Shown here one piece after another: positions 42,737 through 51,536 of a stretch of DNA of 64,000 bases (the stretch's first letter is position 1; each line of letters opens with the position of its first letter). The stretch lies in contig CANRIF010000001.1 of assembly GCA_947630645.1 (NCBI GenBank), positions 1 to 64,000 of the forward strand, given 5' to 3'. The notes beneath the pieces were generated by a model. The model saw only the letters and a program-made list of their open reading frames with translations, ran no database searches and had not been told where the DNA came from. A program made the translations under genes and the position numbers. The DNA comes from an uncultured Oscillospiraceae bacterium (lineage in GTDB: Bacteria; Bacillota; Clostridia; Oscillospirales; Oscillospiraceae).

Positions 42737-43767
42737 TGGATTTTCCCGTAGACAATCGCGTCGGACAGGTATATGAGCCGTTCAAGGTCCGCTTTTTACA
42801 GCGGCAGATCACCGGCCTTGCCGGGGACGAGGTATTGATAAAAGTCCGGGCCAGCGCCATCTGTGGCAGCGACCTGCACATCGCCCGCGGGCTGCACCCG
42901 TCCGCGCCGCTGCCGGTCACCATCGGCCATGAGTTTTCCGGCGACGTGGCGGCGGTGGGCGCGGATGTGCGCCGAGTCCGGGTGGGCCAGCGGGTGTGCG
43001 TGGAGCCGTGCATCGTGTGCGGCGAGTGCGACGCCTGCCGCCGGGGCGAGTACGGCCACTGCGAGCATATCTCCTTCACCTACCGCATCGGCAACGGGGC
43101 GATGGCGGACTATGTGGTGGTGAAGCAGCCGTATGTGTACGAACTACCCGCCGGGATGGACTACGCCGTGGGGGCGCTGATGGAGCCTCTGTCCGTGGCC
43201 ACCCACGCGGTGCGCCAGGCGGATGTCCGGCTGGGGGACACGGTGCTGGTGGTGGGACCGGGGCCCATCGGGCTGATGACCGCCGCCATGTGCCGCCGGG
43301 CGGGCGCCAGCCGGGTCATCGTGGCGGGGCGCTCCGCCGGGCGGCTGGACATCGCCCGGCAGATGGGAGCCACGGACACGGTGGACGGCTCCGCCGCCGA
43401 CCCGGTGGAGGAGGCCATGTGCCTCACCGGCGGCAAGGGCGTGGACAAGAGTTTTGAGTGCGTGGGCAAGGAGAGCTGCCTCGTCCAGGCGCTGGCGGCG
43501 CTGCGCGCCTGCGGGCTGTGTACCGTGGTGGGCATCTATGAGAAGTCCCCGGTGCAGCTGCCCGTCACCCAGCTGGTGAGCCGGGAGCTGCGCCTCCAGG
43601 GGGCCCAGGGCTATTGCTGGGACTTCCCCGTGGCCATCGACGCGGCCGGGGACCTGCCCCTGGAAAAACTCATCACCCACACCTTCCCCATGGAGCAGCT
43701 GCAGCAGGCCCTGGACACCGCGCTGGACAGGAACAGCGGCAGCCTCAAGGTCGTGCTGAAAGCGTGA
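42733..43767 (+). CDS. Zinc-dependent alcohol/polyol dehydrogenase
   Basis: A 344-residue medium-chain dehydrogenase. Catalytic zinc ligands in CGSDLH and GHEFSG; structural zinc cysteines in CIVCGECDACRRGEYGHC (four Cys). NAD motif VVGPGPIGLMTAAM. The layout resembles sorbitol/threonine dehydrogenases, so the likely reaction is NAD-linked oxidation of a secondary hydroxyl of a polyol or sugar acid. GAGGAGG precedes the ATG, which overlaps the epimerase stop. Confidence 0.9.
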   Translation: MMDFPVDNRVGQVYEPFKVRFLQRQITGLAGDEVLIKVRASAICGSDLHIARGLHPSAPLPVTIGHEFSGDVAAVGADVRRVRVGQRVCVEPCIVCGECDACRRGEYGHCEHISFTYRIGNGAMADYVVVKQPYVYELPAGMDYAVGALMEPLSVATHAVRQADVRLGDTVLVVGPGPIGLMTAAMCRRAGASRVIVAGRSAGRLDIARQMGATDTVDGSAADPVEEAMCLTGGKGVDKSFECVGKESCLVQALAALRACGLCTVVGIYEKSPVQLPVTQLVSRELRLQGAQGYCWDFPVAIDAAGDLPLEKLITHTFPMEQLQQALDTALDRNSGSLKVVLKA

Positions 43768-43823
43768 ACGTGCGCGGCGCCATGGCGCGCCAGCGGATAA
43801 CTTATATGAAAGGTGAGATCGAT

Positions 43824-44591
43824 ATGAAAAAGACCGCTGTTGTCACAGGAGCCAGCCGGGGCATCGGCTTTGCCATCGCCAAACAGCTGGGACTGGACGG
43901 GTACAACGTCGTCATGGTGGCGACCGGCCCCCAGGAGAAAAACCAAACGGCCGTGGACGCGCTCCGGGAGCTTGGCATCGACTGCGCCTATGTGCAGGCC
44001 AACATCGGCGACCACGACGACCGGCTGCGTATCGTGCGGGAGGCGGTGGAGGCCTTCGGCCGCATCGACGCGCTGGTGAACAACGCCGGCGTGGCCCCCA
44101 ACGTGCGGGCCGACCTGCTGGAGATGAGCGAGGAGAGTTTTGACCGGGTCGTGGGCATCAACACCAAGGGGAATATGTTCCTGACCCAGGCGGTGGCCAA
44201 GCAGATGCTGCGCCAGGAGCCGCTGGACGGCCGGCGGGGCGTGATCGTGAACGTGTCCAGCTGCAGCGCCGTTGTCTCCAGCGTCAACCGGGGCGAGTAC
44301 TGCGTGTCCAAGGCGGGGGTGTCCATGCTGACCACCCTGTACGCCGACCGCCTGGCCGGCGAGGGCATCCTGGTCCACGAGGTGCGCCCCGGCGTCATCG
44401 CCACGGACATGACCAGCAAGGTCCAGGAGAAGTATGACAAGCTGATCGCCCAGGGCGCCTTCCCCATCGCCCGCTGGGGCACGCCCCAGGACGTGGCGAA
44501 CGCGGTGAGCCTGCTGTGCAGCGACAAGCTGCAGTACACTACCGGCAACTACATCGATGTGGACGGCGGGTTCCATATCACCCGCCTGTGA
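43824..44591 (+). CDS. Short-chain dehydrogenase/reductase (FabG-like)
   Basis: A 255-residue SDR. Cofactor motif VTGASRGIGFAIA, the NNAG motif (VNNAGVAPN), and the catalytic Ser/Tyr/Lys with YCVSK (Tyr-x-x-x-Lys). Typical for NAD(P)-dependent reduction or oxidation of a hydroxyl/keto group; in this operon probably on the same substrate chain as the zinc dehydrogenase. ATG at 43824 with AGGTGAG upstream; an ATG six codons earlier has no good site. Confidence 0.9.
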   Translation: MKKTAVVTGASRGIGFAIAKQLGLDGYNVVMVATGPQEKNQTAVDALRELGIDCAYVQANIGDHDDRLRIVREAVEAFGRIDALVNNAGVAPNVRADLLEMSEESFDRVVGINTKGNMFLTQAVAKQMLRQEPLDGRRGVIVNVSSCSAVVSSVNRGEYCVSKAGVSMLTTLYADRLAGEGILVHEVRPGVIATDMTSKVQEKYDKLIAQGAFPIARWGTPQDVANAVSLLCSDKLQYTTGNYIDVDGGFHITRL

Positions 44592-44601
44592 GGTAACCGC
44601 A

Positions 44602-46563
44602 ATGGACGAACAGGGCTTTCGCGCCGGGAAATACGAGGCGCGCCTGCTCCGCTGCGGCACGGCCGTGGTGGGTACGGGCGCGGCCGGTTACAACGCCGCC
44701 GACCGCCTGTGGCAGTACGGCCAGCGGGACGTGCTGCTGGTGACGAACGACCGCTTGAGCGGCACCAGCCGCAACACGGGCAGCGACAAGCAGACCTATT
44801 ACAAGCTCACCCTCTCCGGCGGCGACGCGGACAGCGTGCGCGAGATGGCGCAGACGCTGTTCGAGGGTCAGTGCATGGACGGCGACACCGCGCTGTGCGA
44901 GGCGGCCCTGTCCGCCCAGTCCTTCCTGAAGCTGACGGAGCTGGGCGTGCCCTTCCCCCGCAACCGGTATGGGGAGTACATCGGTTACAAGACCGACCAC
45001 GACCCCCGCCGCCGGGCCACCAGCGTGGGGCCCTATACCAGCAAGCAGATGACCGAGCGGCTGGAGCAGGCGGTGGCGGACAAGGGAGTGCCCATGCTGG
45101 AACACGCCCAGGTGATCCGCATTTTGAGCGACGGCAAGAGGGCATACGGCCTGCTGTGCCTAAACACCGCGGACCGGGACGGGCGGGATCGCTTCATCCT
45201 TATCCAGTGCAAGAACATCGTCTGGGCCACTGGCGGCCCGGCGGGTATGTACGCCGACAGCGTGTATCCCGCCAGCCAGTACGGCTCCACCGGCCTGGCG
45301 CTGGAGGCCGGCGCCCACGGCCAGAACCTGACCGAGTGGCAATACGGCCTGGCGTCCGTCCGGCCGCGCTGGAACGTGTCCGGCACCTATATGCAGGCGC
45401 TGCCCCGGATGTACTCCACCCGGGAGGACGGGAGCGACGAGCGGGAGTTTCTGATGGATTTCTTCCCCTCGGCCGCCGAGATGCTGAGCAAGCTGTTTTT
45501 GAAGGGCTATCAGTGGCCCTTCGACGTGCGGAAGGTGGCGGCCGGCAGCTCCATCATCGACATCCTGGTGTACCTGGAACTGGAAAAGGGCCGGAAGGTC
45601 TATCTGGACTACCGGACCAACCCTGTGGGCGGCGATCTCCGCTTCGAGGAGCTGGAGCCGGAGGCGCTGGAATATCTGACCCGCGCCGGGGCCTGCTTCG
45701 GCACGCCCCTGGAGCGGCTGGAACACATGAACGCGCCCGCCGTGGCCTTTTACCGGGACAAGGGCGTGGATCTGGCGTCCGAGCCGCTGCAGATCGCCCT
45801 GTGCGCCCAGCACAACAACGGCGGCCTGGCGGTGGACTGCTGGTGGCAGACCCACGTGGAGGGCCTGTTCGCCGTGGGCGAGGCGGCCGGGACCCACGGC
45901 GTATATCGCCCCGGCGGCACGGCGCTGAACGCCGGGCAGGTGGGCAGCACCCGCGCCGCCCAGTACATCGCCGCCCGCCGGCAGGGGATGCCTCCGGAGG
46001 GGGAGGCGGGCTTTGTATCCGCCGCGGCCGCCGCGCTGGAGCAGATGGCCGCCCTGGCGGAGAGCGCCGCAGCGCCGGAGGGGGGGAACGTGCGAGAAAA
46101 GTGGGCCGAGGCTGGCCGCCGGATGAGCCTGTGCGGGGCCGCGATACGGGACAGCGGCCAGATCGGCGAATGCCTGCGTCAAACCGAGGAGGAGCTGCGC
46201 CGGTTCGCCGGCGTGACGGTGAGCGGCCCGGGCCAGCTGGGCTGGCTGTTCCGCCTGCGGGACACGCTCATCAGCCAGCGGGCCTATTTGAGCGCCATGC
46301 TGGATTACGCGGCCCAGGGCGGCAGGAGCCGGGGCAGCGCCCTCTATACCGACATGGAACGGGGCGCCAAGCCCTTCCCCCAGCTTCCCGACCGGTTCAC
46401 CTTCGCGGTGGACGACGGCAGCCGCGCCGGCCTGGTGCAGGAGACGCTCTACGCTCCGGAGGGCTGTACCTTCCTATGGCGGCCGGTGCGCCCCATCCCG
46501 GAGGACGACGATTTCTTTGAAAACGTCTGGCGCTCCTTCCGCCAGACCGGGAACATCGACTGA
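44602..46563 (+). CDS. FAD-binding flavoprotein of the fumarate reductase/succinate dehydrogenase type
   Basis: A 653-residue soluble flavoprotein. FAD motif VVGTGAAGYNAADRL at residues 22-36; ATGGPAGMYADSVYPASQYG and the GLFAVGEAAGTHGVYRPGGTALNAGQVGS region (shown shortened in family terms as GEAAGTHGVYRPGG) match the FAD/active-site part of FrdA, SdhA and NadB. No heme or iron-sulfur motif is present. Could reduce or oxidise a carbon-carbon double bond. Between the SDR gene and a DUF554 membrane protein gene; an old-yellow-type enzyme follows, so the four may form one redox module. Confidence 0.8.
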   Translation: MDEQGFRAGKYEARLLRCGTAVVGTGAAGYNAADRLWQYGQRDVLLVTNDRLSGTSRNTGSDKQTYYKLTLSGGDADSVREMAQTLFEGQCMDGDTALCEAALSAQSFLKLTELGVPFPRNRYGEYIGYKTDHDPRRRATSVGPYTSKQMTERLEQAVADKGVPMLEHAQVIRILSDGKRAYGLLCLNTADRDGRDRFILIQCKNIVWATGGPAGMYADSVYPASQYGSTGLALEAGAHGQNLTEWQYGLASVRPRWNVSGTYMQALPRMYSTREDGSDEREFLMDFFPSAAEMLSKLFLKGYQWPFDVRKVAAGSSIIDILVYLELEKGRKVYLDYRTNPVGGDLRFEELEPEALEYLTRAGACFGTPLERLEHMNAPAVAFYRDKGVDLASEPLQIALCAQHNNGGLAVDCWWQTHVEGLFAVGEAAGTHGVYRPGGTALNAGQVGSTRAAQYIAARRQGMPPEGEAGFVSAAAAALEQMAALAESAAAPEGGNVREKWAEAGRRMSLCGAAIRDSGQIGECLRQTEEELRRFAGVTVSGPGQLGWLFRLRDTLISQRAYLSAMLDYAAQGGRSRGSALYTDMERGAKPFPQLPDRFTFAVDDGSRAGLVQETLYAPEGCTFLWRPVRPIPEDDDFFENVWRSFRQTGNID

Positions 46564-46575
46564 CAGGAGCGCGCC

Positions 46576-47271
46576 ATGCCATACGCTATGATCACCTGCC
46601 TGCTGGGCGTGTTTTTCGGCGGGCTGCTGGGCTGGGCACTTCGCCGGCAGATCAGCGACGACATCCGCCAGACCATGCCGGGCATCGTCGCCCTGACGGC
46701 CATCGGCAGCGGCGTGCTGTCCGTGACAAGGGCCAGCCAGATCTTCGTGGTCACCCTGTCCGTCATCCTGGGCGGCTTCATTGGCCGGTGCCTGCGTCTG
46801 GAGCAGCGGCTGCAGGGGTGGATGTACCGGGCGCTGGACAGGGTGCCTCACCCGGCGGACTTCGATATGGAGCGGTTCGTCACCATCACGGCGGTGTTCT
46901 GCACCAGCGGCTTCGGGCTGTACTCGGTGATGGTGGAGAGCTTCAGCGGCGACCACGCCCAGATGCTCTCCAAGGCGGTGATGGACATCGTCGTGGCCGT
47001 CCTTTACGGCGGCAGCCTGGGCGTCGCCGTCAGTCTGATCGCCATACCCCAGGGGGTCATCTTCGTCTCGGTCTACTTTTTGGCAAAGGTACTGATGCCT
47101 GTGATGACGCAGCCGATGGAGATGAACTTCATCGCCTGCGGTGGGCTGCTGACGGTGGCGGCCGGTATGCGTATGGCGCATATCAAGGAGTATCCGCTGA
47201 TCGACCTGCTGCCCGCGTTGATATTGGTGATGCCCATGACGCGCCTGTGGCTGGCGCTGATGGGCGGATGA
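46576..47271 (+). CDS. DUF554 (YdfK-like) membrane protein
   Basis: A 231-residue protein with about seven membrane segments. MPGIVALTAIGSGVLSVTRA, the LEQRLQ basic loop and the terminal IDLLPALILVMPMTRL are typical of DUF554 proteins, which are proposed transporters of unknown substrate. It stands between the flavoprotein and the old-yellow-type reductase genes. CAGGAG lies before the ATG. Confidence 0.82.
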   Translation: MPYAMITCLLGVFFGGLLGWALRRQISDDIRQTMPGIVALTAIGSGVLSVTRASQIFVVTLSVILGGFIGRCLRLEQRLQGWMYRALDRVPHPADFDMERFVTITAVFCTSGFGLYSVMVESFSGDHAQMLSKAVMDIVVAVLYGGSLGVAVSLIAIPQGVIFVSVYFLAKVLMPVMTQPMEMNFIACGGLLTVAAGMRMAHIKEYPLIDLLPALILVMPMTRLWLALMGG

Positions 47272-47290
47272 CAGGAAAGGAGAGCCCCCT

Positions 47291-48646
47291 ATGGCACATG
47301 AGAGATTCCACTACCAGAGCCTGGAGCAGGTGCAGGAGAAGGCGCGCAAGCTGGGGCTACATCTGCCTTTCGCCGCCAGCACCGCCGTCCTGGCGGAACC
47401 CCTGCGGGTGCGGAACGTCACCCTGGCGAACCGGCTGGGCGTCGCGCCCATGGAGGGCGCCGACTCCACCCCGGCCGGCGCCCCGTCCGATTACACCGTC
47501 CGCCGCTATGTGAACGAGGCCATCGGCGGCAGCGCCGTCATCTGGTTCGAGGCCATCTCCATCGTGGAGGAGGGCCGCTCCTCCCAGACGCAGCTGCTCA
47601 TAACCCGGGAGAACCTGGACCAGTATAAGGCCATGGTGGACAAGGTCAAAAACGCCGGGATGCGAGCCAACGGCTTCGCGCCGTATCTGATCATGCAGGC
47701 CAACCACAGCGGCCGCTATTCCAACCCCGGCAACAAGCCCGCGCCCATGATCGCCTACCGCCACCCGGAGCTGGAGCAGTACCGCGCCGCGTCGGACGCG
47801 TGCATCGTCAGCGACGATTACCTGAAGGGCCTGGAGGAGAAGTTCGGCCAGGCGGCGCTGCTGGCCCGCGAGGCGGGCTTCGACGCCGTGGACATCAAGT
47901 CCTGCCACGGCTATCTGCTGGCCGAATTGAGTTCCGCCTACACCCGCCCCGGCCCCTACGGCGGCAGCTTTGAGAACCGCACGCGCCTGCTGCGAAACGG
48001 CATCCTGGCTGCCAAGGCCTACGAAAACGACCGCTTCATGGTCACCTGCCGCCTGGGGATATACGACGGCTACGCCTGGCCCTACGGCTTCGGCGTGCGG
48101 GAGGGCGGCGGCCTGACGCCGGACCTGGACGAGCCCATCCAGCTGGTGCGGCAGCTGCGGGAGCAGTACGGGCTGGACCTGGTGGACCTGACCATGGGAA
48201 ACCCCTATGCCACCACCCATGTGACCCGGCCCTTCGACAAGGGCAAGTATGTGCCGGACGAACACCCCTTCGTGGGGCTGGACAGGATGATCAACGGCAT
48301 CGGCGCGGTGAAAAAGGCGGTGCCGGGCCTGACGGTGCTGGCCTCCGCGCCCACCTACCTGCGGCAGTACGCGGACCTGTATGCCGCCGGCGCGGTGGAG
48401 CAGGGGCTGTGCGACGGGATGCTGTTCGGGCGCATGGCCTTTGCCGACCCGGACTTCGCCAACGAGATCGTCAAAAACGGGCGCATCGACCCCAAGCGGG
48501 TATGCGTGACCTGCGGCAGCTGCGGCGATCTGATCCGCGCCCATATGCCCACCGGCTGCGTCGTCCGCGACCCGGACACGTTCCTGCCGTTTTTCCGGCA
48601 GTTCCAGGAGAGCAAAAAGGACCTGCCGAAGAACTTCCGCGGCTGA
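47291..48646 (+). CDS. Old-yellow-enzyme-type NADH:flavin oxidoreductase with 4Fe-4S motif
   Basis: A 451-residue FMN TIM-barrel enzyme of the OYE / 2,4-dienoyl-CoA reductase group. Barrel marks: LANRLGVAPMEGAD, NHSGRYSNP (active-site His pair region), CHGYLLAELSSAYTRPGPYGG, and LFGRMAFADPDF. After the barrel comes CVTCGSC...C (C-x2-C-x2-C-x11-C, about residues 402-420), the 4Fe-4S pattern of this group. The protein then ends, lacking the FAD and NAD(P)H domains of the 640-700-residue relatives, so electrons must come from another protein. AAAGGAG precedes the ATG. Confidence 0.85.
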   Translation: MAHERFHYQSLEQVQEKARKLGLHLPFAASTAVLAEPLRVRNVTLANRLGVAPMEGADSTPAGAPSDYTVRRYVNEAIGGSAVIWFEAISIVEEGRSSQTQLLITRENLDQYKAMVDKVKNAGMRANGFAPYLIMQANHSGRYSNPGNKPAPMIAYRHPELEQYRAASDACIVSDDYLKGLEEKFGQAALLAREAGFDAVDIKSCHGYLLAELSSAYTRPGPYGGSFENRTRLLRNGILAAKAYENDRFMVTCRLGIYDGYAWPYGFGVREGGGLTPDLDEPIQLVRQLREQYGLDLVDLTMGNPYATTHVTRPFDKGKYVPDEHPFVGLDRMINGIGAVKKAVPGLTVLASAPTYLRQYADLYAAGAVEQGLCDGMLFGRMAFADPDFANEIVKNGRIDPKRVCVTCGSCGDLIRAHMPTGCVVRDPDTFLPFFRQFQESKKDLPKNFRG

Positions 48647-48682
48647 ACGCCGCAGCGCGTATTTTGATCTCCAGGATGATAG

Positions 48683-48722
48683 GAAAATGGTCATTTCGGC
48701 AAAGACCGAAATGACCATTTCA
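48683..48722. terminator. Bidirectional hairpin terminator
   Basis: Stem GAAAATGGTCATTTCGG / CCGAAATGACCATTTC with a 6-nt loop, between the convergent reductase gene (ends 48646) and the secreted-protein gene (ends 48753). Confidence 0.75.
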
Positions 48723-48752
48723 AATTCTGCTCGTGGGCGATAAGGCGCTGGT

Positions 48753-49739
48753 TTATTCAAAGGTCACGTTGGCGGGAAGGTACTCCAGAATATACTCGAT
48801 GTGGTCTATCTCCTGGCTCAAAGCGATCAGATACTCGTAATCCACGCTCTCAAATCCGTCCAGCCAGTTCATGATGCCGGCATAGACCGCGTCCATGATC
48901 TCCTTGTCCGGGGAAGCGGGAACGTAGTCATCCCGGACAGGCGCAGGCGGCTCACCGGTGAGAGTGCTGATGCAATAATTGGTGAATGCTTCATCGAAAT
49001 ACCGGAACGTGCCCGGGTCGGTGGGCCAGACAAGGGCCGCCGGGTCGATGCCGTTGGGCGTCAGATATTCGTCCTCCACCGCTTTGCCGATATAGGTCAG
49101 CAGCTCCTGGAGGTCCTCCTCCGTCACCTCGTCCTCCGCCGTCTTGGCGGGCCGTTTCTCGCCGCCGGAGAGAAGTTCCTCTATGAACGACTCATACTTC
49201 CCTTCCATGTCGGTGGTCGTATTGCCGAACAGGCTCAGGAAGAGATCGTCTGTTCTGTCCCCGCTGATCTGCTGCTGTTCCAGCCAATCGGAGACGGCCG
49301 CGACCACCTCCAGCTGGCTTTCAGTCCCCAGATAGCCATTCGTATCCGCGCAGATCGACTCGGCGGCGCCTGGGCCTCCGTTGCCTCCATCCAGAATATC
49401 CGTGATGGCGTCAGGGTAGGTCGTCAAGAGCCGCTCCATCGTCAAGCGAATGTACTCGAAGGCGTTGTCGATGTCCTCGCGCTCAAAGCCGCCGATGGCA
49501 TCCGCCAGGGCCTGCATATCTTCCTCGGTGAGAGCGTAGTCGTTCAGCTCTTCCTCCGAAGGCCCGGCGTCACCGTGGCCGTGTGCGGCGTCGTTTTTCG
49601 CTACCCATTCCAGAAACTCGTCCCACTCCATCTCGCTGGGATCGACATCGGAAGTCCCATCGCCCGCCGCGAAGGCCCCGGTCCCCAGAGACAGGACCAG
49701 GCACAGGGCAAGGAGGGTCGCTACTGTTCTTTTCTTCAT
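48753..49739 (-). CDS. Secreted acidic protein of unknown function
   Basis: A 328-residue protein with a clear signal peptide (KKRTVATLLALCLVLSLGTG, cleavage near AFA/AGDG) and no lipobox. The mature part is rich in Asp/Glu with short alpha-helical stretches (for example EEELNDYALTEEDMQALADA) and no recognised domain. ATG at 49739 has AGGAAAG upstream; an earlier ATG would prepend 12 residues that break the signal peptide. A hypothetical protein, exported or wall-associated. Confidence 0.7.
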   Translation of the reverse strand: MKKRTVATLLALCLVLSLGTGAFAAGDGTSDVDPSEMEWDEFLEWVAKNDAAHGHGDAGPSEEELNDYALTEEDMQALADAIGGFEREDIDNAFEYIRLTMERLLTTYPDAITDILDGGNGGPGAAESICADTNGYLGTESQLEVVAAVSDWLEQQQISGDRTDDLFLSLFGNTTTDMEGKYESFIEELLSGGEKRPAKTAEDEVTEEDLQELLTYIGKAVEDEYLTPNGIDPAALVWPTDPGTFRYFDEAFTNYCISTLTGEPPAPVRDDYVPASPDKEIMDAVYAGIMNWLDGFESVDYEYLIALSQEIDHIEYILEYLPANVTFE

Positions 49740-49879
49740 CTTTTGCTTTCCTTTCCCGATCAAGATTACAGCCACCGTCAGAAAGGAAGTTTATATCCGG
49801 CGGTGTCATGCTGCGCTGTCCCAACGGTACTCGCCCGCGGGAACAGGCTTTTGATACCTGCCCCGCGAACTTTCCCGCC

Positions 49880-50078
49880 GAAACAACAAAGGCGGCGCAG
49901 GGTAAAACCCCACACCGCGCACAACACAACACAAAAGCCGCACAACCCGCCCTTGTAAAAAGCCAAGGGAACAGGTATAATGAGCCTTGGGCGCTGAAAA
50001 GCTGTGTAGGAGGTTCGCGCTCCTGCATAGGGCCGTGAGGTGCTGCTATCACCTTGCGGCCCGCCTTTGTTATTCCGC
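49880..50078 (-). ncRNA. Candidate structured RNA with long-range closing helix (6S-like layout)
   Basis: Minus strand: promoter TTGCAC-N17-TATAAT (50086-50114) would start an RNA near 50078. Its 5' end (complement of 50061-50074) pairs over 14 bp, including one U-G wobble, with the complement of 49882-49895, closing a structure of about 195 nt. Inside are a 13-bp hairpin (GGGCCG..., about 50031-50063) and a GCAGGAG/CTCC(TAC) hairpin near 50002-50028. Size, promoter and closing helix resemble 6S RNA, but the sequence is not recognised as a known family. Confidence 0.4.
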
Positions 50079-50085
50079 TACTGCC

Positions 50086-50114
50086 ATTATAGCGCGTTGT
50101 TTTCTTGAGTGCAA
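50086..50114 (-). promoter_or_regulatory. Promoter of the candidate RNA
   Basis: TTGCAC (complement of 50109-50114), 17-nt spacer, perfect TATAAT (complement of 50086-50091). The -35 box is the first six bases of repeat copy 1. Confidence 0.5.
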
Positions 50115-50189
50115 GAGTTTTTCCGACACGCGCCGACCATACAAAGCAGACCCGGGCGGGAGCATCGTTTTGATGCTCCCGCCCGGTTT
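50109..50189 (+). repeat. 81-bp direct repeat, copy 1
   Basis: Matches 51537-51617 at 80 of 81 positions (single A/G difference at 50143). Its second half is a strong hairpin, CGGGCGGGAGCATC with GATGCTCCCGCCCG, then GTTT, which can act as a bidirectional terminator. It precedes the unknown gene at 50257. Confidence 0.92.
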
Positions 50190-50217
50190 GTGAAGGGTTT
50201 GCACGATATGGTATAAT
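50188..50217 (+). promoter_or_regulatory. Promoter of the 418-residue unknown gene
   Basis: TTGTGA (50188-50193), 18-nt spacer, perfect TATAAT (50212-50217), 40 nt before the GTG start. It begins at the last bases of repeat copy 1. Confidence 0.55.
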
Positions 50218-50256
50218 ACACCCATCATATTATCAACGGGAGAGAGGTGACGGCAG

Positions 50257-51513
50257 GTGCCGGGGAAGCTGACGCAGCCGAAGGTGCGGCAATATAGGAA
50301 CTGGCTCGGCCATGATATCCTCTTCGGCGCGTATTCCTATGTATACGACGAAAAGAGCCGCGTCCTGCTGGACCGGCTTTTCACGCTGCTGGAGCAGATC
50401 GCGCCTGCCGGGGAGGATGGTGCGCGGACGCTGTGGTTTCGGGCGGAGCGCGGGCCGATTGAGGACTATGGCGAAGCGGACGAGCTGATCGCGGAAGGTG
50501 AATTCACAGACCGGGCGGCGTTCGTGCAGGCCTGGGAGCGGGATTTCCCCGACGAGGTCGCCTGGTACGCGTTCTCCGCCATCGAGCGGAAGGAGGAGCG
50601 GTTCCGGGCCGTCTTACTGGGCCACCGGCTGGTGATCGTGCAGGACCAGAACCGGGAGATGTGCGACTATCCGGCGGACATCTCAGAGTTCGTGCAATGG
50701 CTGGTCGATTGCGCCGGGGAGTGCATAGAGATGCTCCGGGCCGGCACATACAATGACTATGTCCGGGAGCATCTGCCGCCGCAGCATAGGGTGGGGACGC
50801 TCCGCCGCCAGGACTATTGGGACATCTGGCCGGAGGAAAAGGCGGCATTTTTTTGGGACACCTCCGCAGAGGATGTTGCCGCGTTCCTCCGGCTGGCCGC
50901 GGCGCAGCCGAAAGAACGGAGCGCATTCACGCCTCGGCTGGCGGCCATGACGGCGGGCGACTTCTTCCGGTTCTGCTCATTGGGCTACGCGGCCAATGGC
51001 TATCCTGCGCGGCGCCTGTCCCCAAAAAAGCAGTACCTTCGATTTGCCGACGGGCGCGACGAGGGGCTGACAGGCATCGACGAGAAGTCCCCCGAGGCGT
51101 TTTATGCCTGGCTCACTACCAGGCACGGCGGGGGGCATCCGTGGGAGGTGTGCCAGGGCGGTGATTCGACCCATATATCCCTTTATGTGGTCCATGACAG
51201 CGGCGGCTATTGGCTCCGTCTGGCCGGAAGCGCCGTGAACCGGACCATGGAGACGGTGCGGTTTTATCTCGCTCTTTGCCGGGCGGGGGTCCCCGTGTAT
51301 CTGGACGAGGCGGACATTCTGGCAGAGCGCCTTTTGGGGACGGAACAGATCGGCGTTGTGCCGGAGGGCGCGAGGCCCGAAGCCGGGGAGGGATATTTCC
51401 CCGGGCAGAGGATCATCGCGTTCATGAACCTGCCGGAAGAGGACCGGGAACAGTTCGTGCGGCGCTGTGATTGGCAGCCGATCGCCGAAGCGTCGCTGCT
51501 GTGCGCGGACTGA
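50257..51513 (+). CDS. Unknown 418-residue protein between direct repeats
   Basis: Soluble 418-residue protein with no signal peptide or membrane segment and no domain that I recognise. It is rich in aromatic residues and charged pairs (FGAYSYVYDEKSR, WLTTRHGGGHPWEVC, GEGYFPGQRIIAFMNLP). The segment GGDSTHISLYV looks like a beta strand in a compact domain. GTG start at 50257 with GAGAGAGG upstream. The gene has its own promoter and is framed by 81-bp repeats on both sides, so it could be a small mobile or duplicated unit. Confidence 0.7.
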   Translation: MPGKLTQPKVRQYRNWLGHDILFGAYSYVYDEKSRVLLDRLFTLLEQIAPAGEDGARTLWFRAERGPIEDYGEADELIAEGEFTDRAAFVQAWERDFPDEVAWYAFSAIERKEERFRAVLLGHRLVIVQDQNREMCDYPADISEFVQWLVDCAGECIEMLRAGTYNDYVREHLPPQHRVGTLRRQDYWDIWPEEKAAFFWDTSAEDVAAFLRLAAAQPKERSAFTPRLAAMTAGDFFRFCSLGYAANGYPARRLSPKKQYLRFADGRDEGLTGIDEKSPEAFYAWLTTRHGGGHPWEVCQGGDSTHISLYVVHDSGGYWLRLAGSAVNRTMETVRFYLALCRAGVPVYLDEADILAERLLGTEQIGVVPEGARPEAGEGYFPGQRIIAFMNLPEEDREQFVRRCDWQPIAEASLLCAD

Positions 51514-51536
51514 TAGAGGACCCGGGCCGGGACCGT

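Larger units (their letters stand above)
49740..50256. other. Gene-poor 517-bp region
   Basis: No convincing protein gene is seen here. The stretch holds a candidate structured RNA (about 49880-50078, minus strand), the first copy of an 81-bp repeat (50109-50189), and the promoter of the next gene. A plus-strand promoter-like pair TTGTAA-N17-TATAAT (49953-49981) lies inside the RNA region. Several short frames exist (for example 49778-49966 minus) but lack ribosome binding sites. Confidence 0.5.

Noticed and set aside
49778-49966. 62-codon minus-strand frame with hydrophobic start
   Set aside because: No ribosome binding site, and it overlaps the region that folds as the candidate structured RNA; better read as non-coding.
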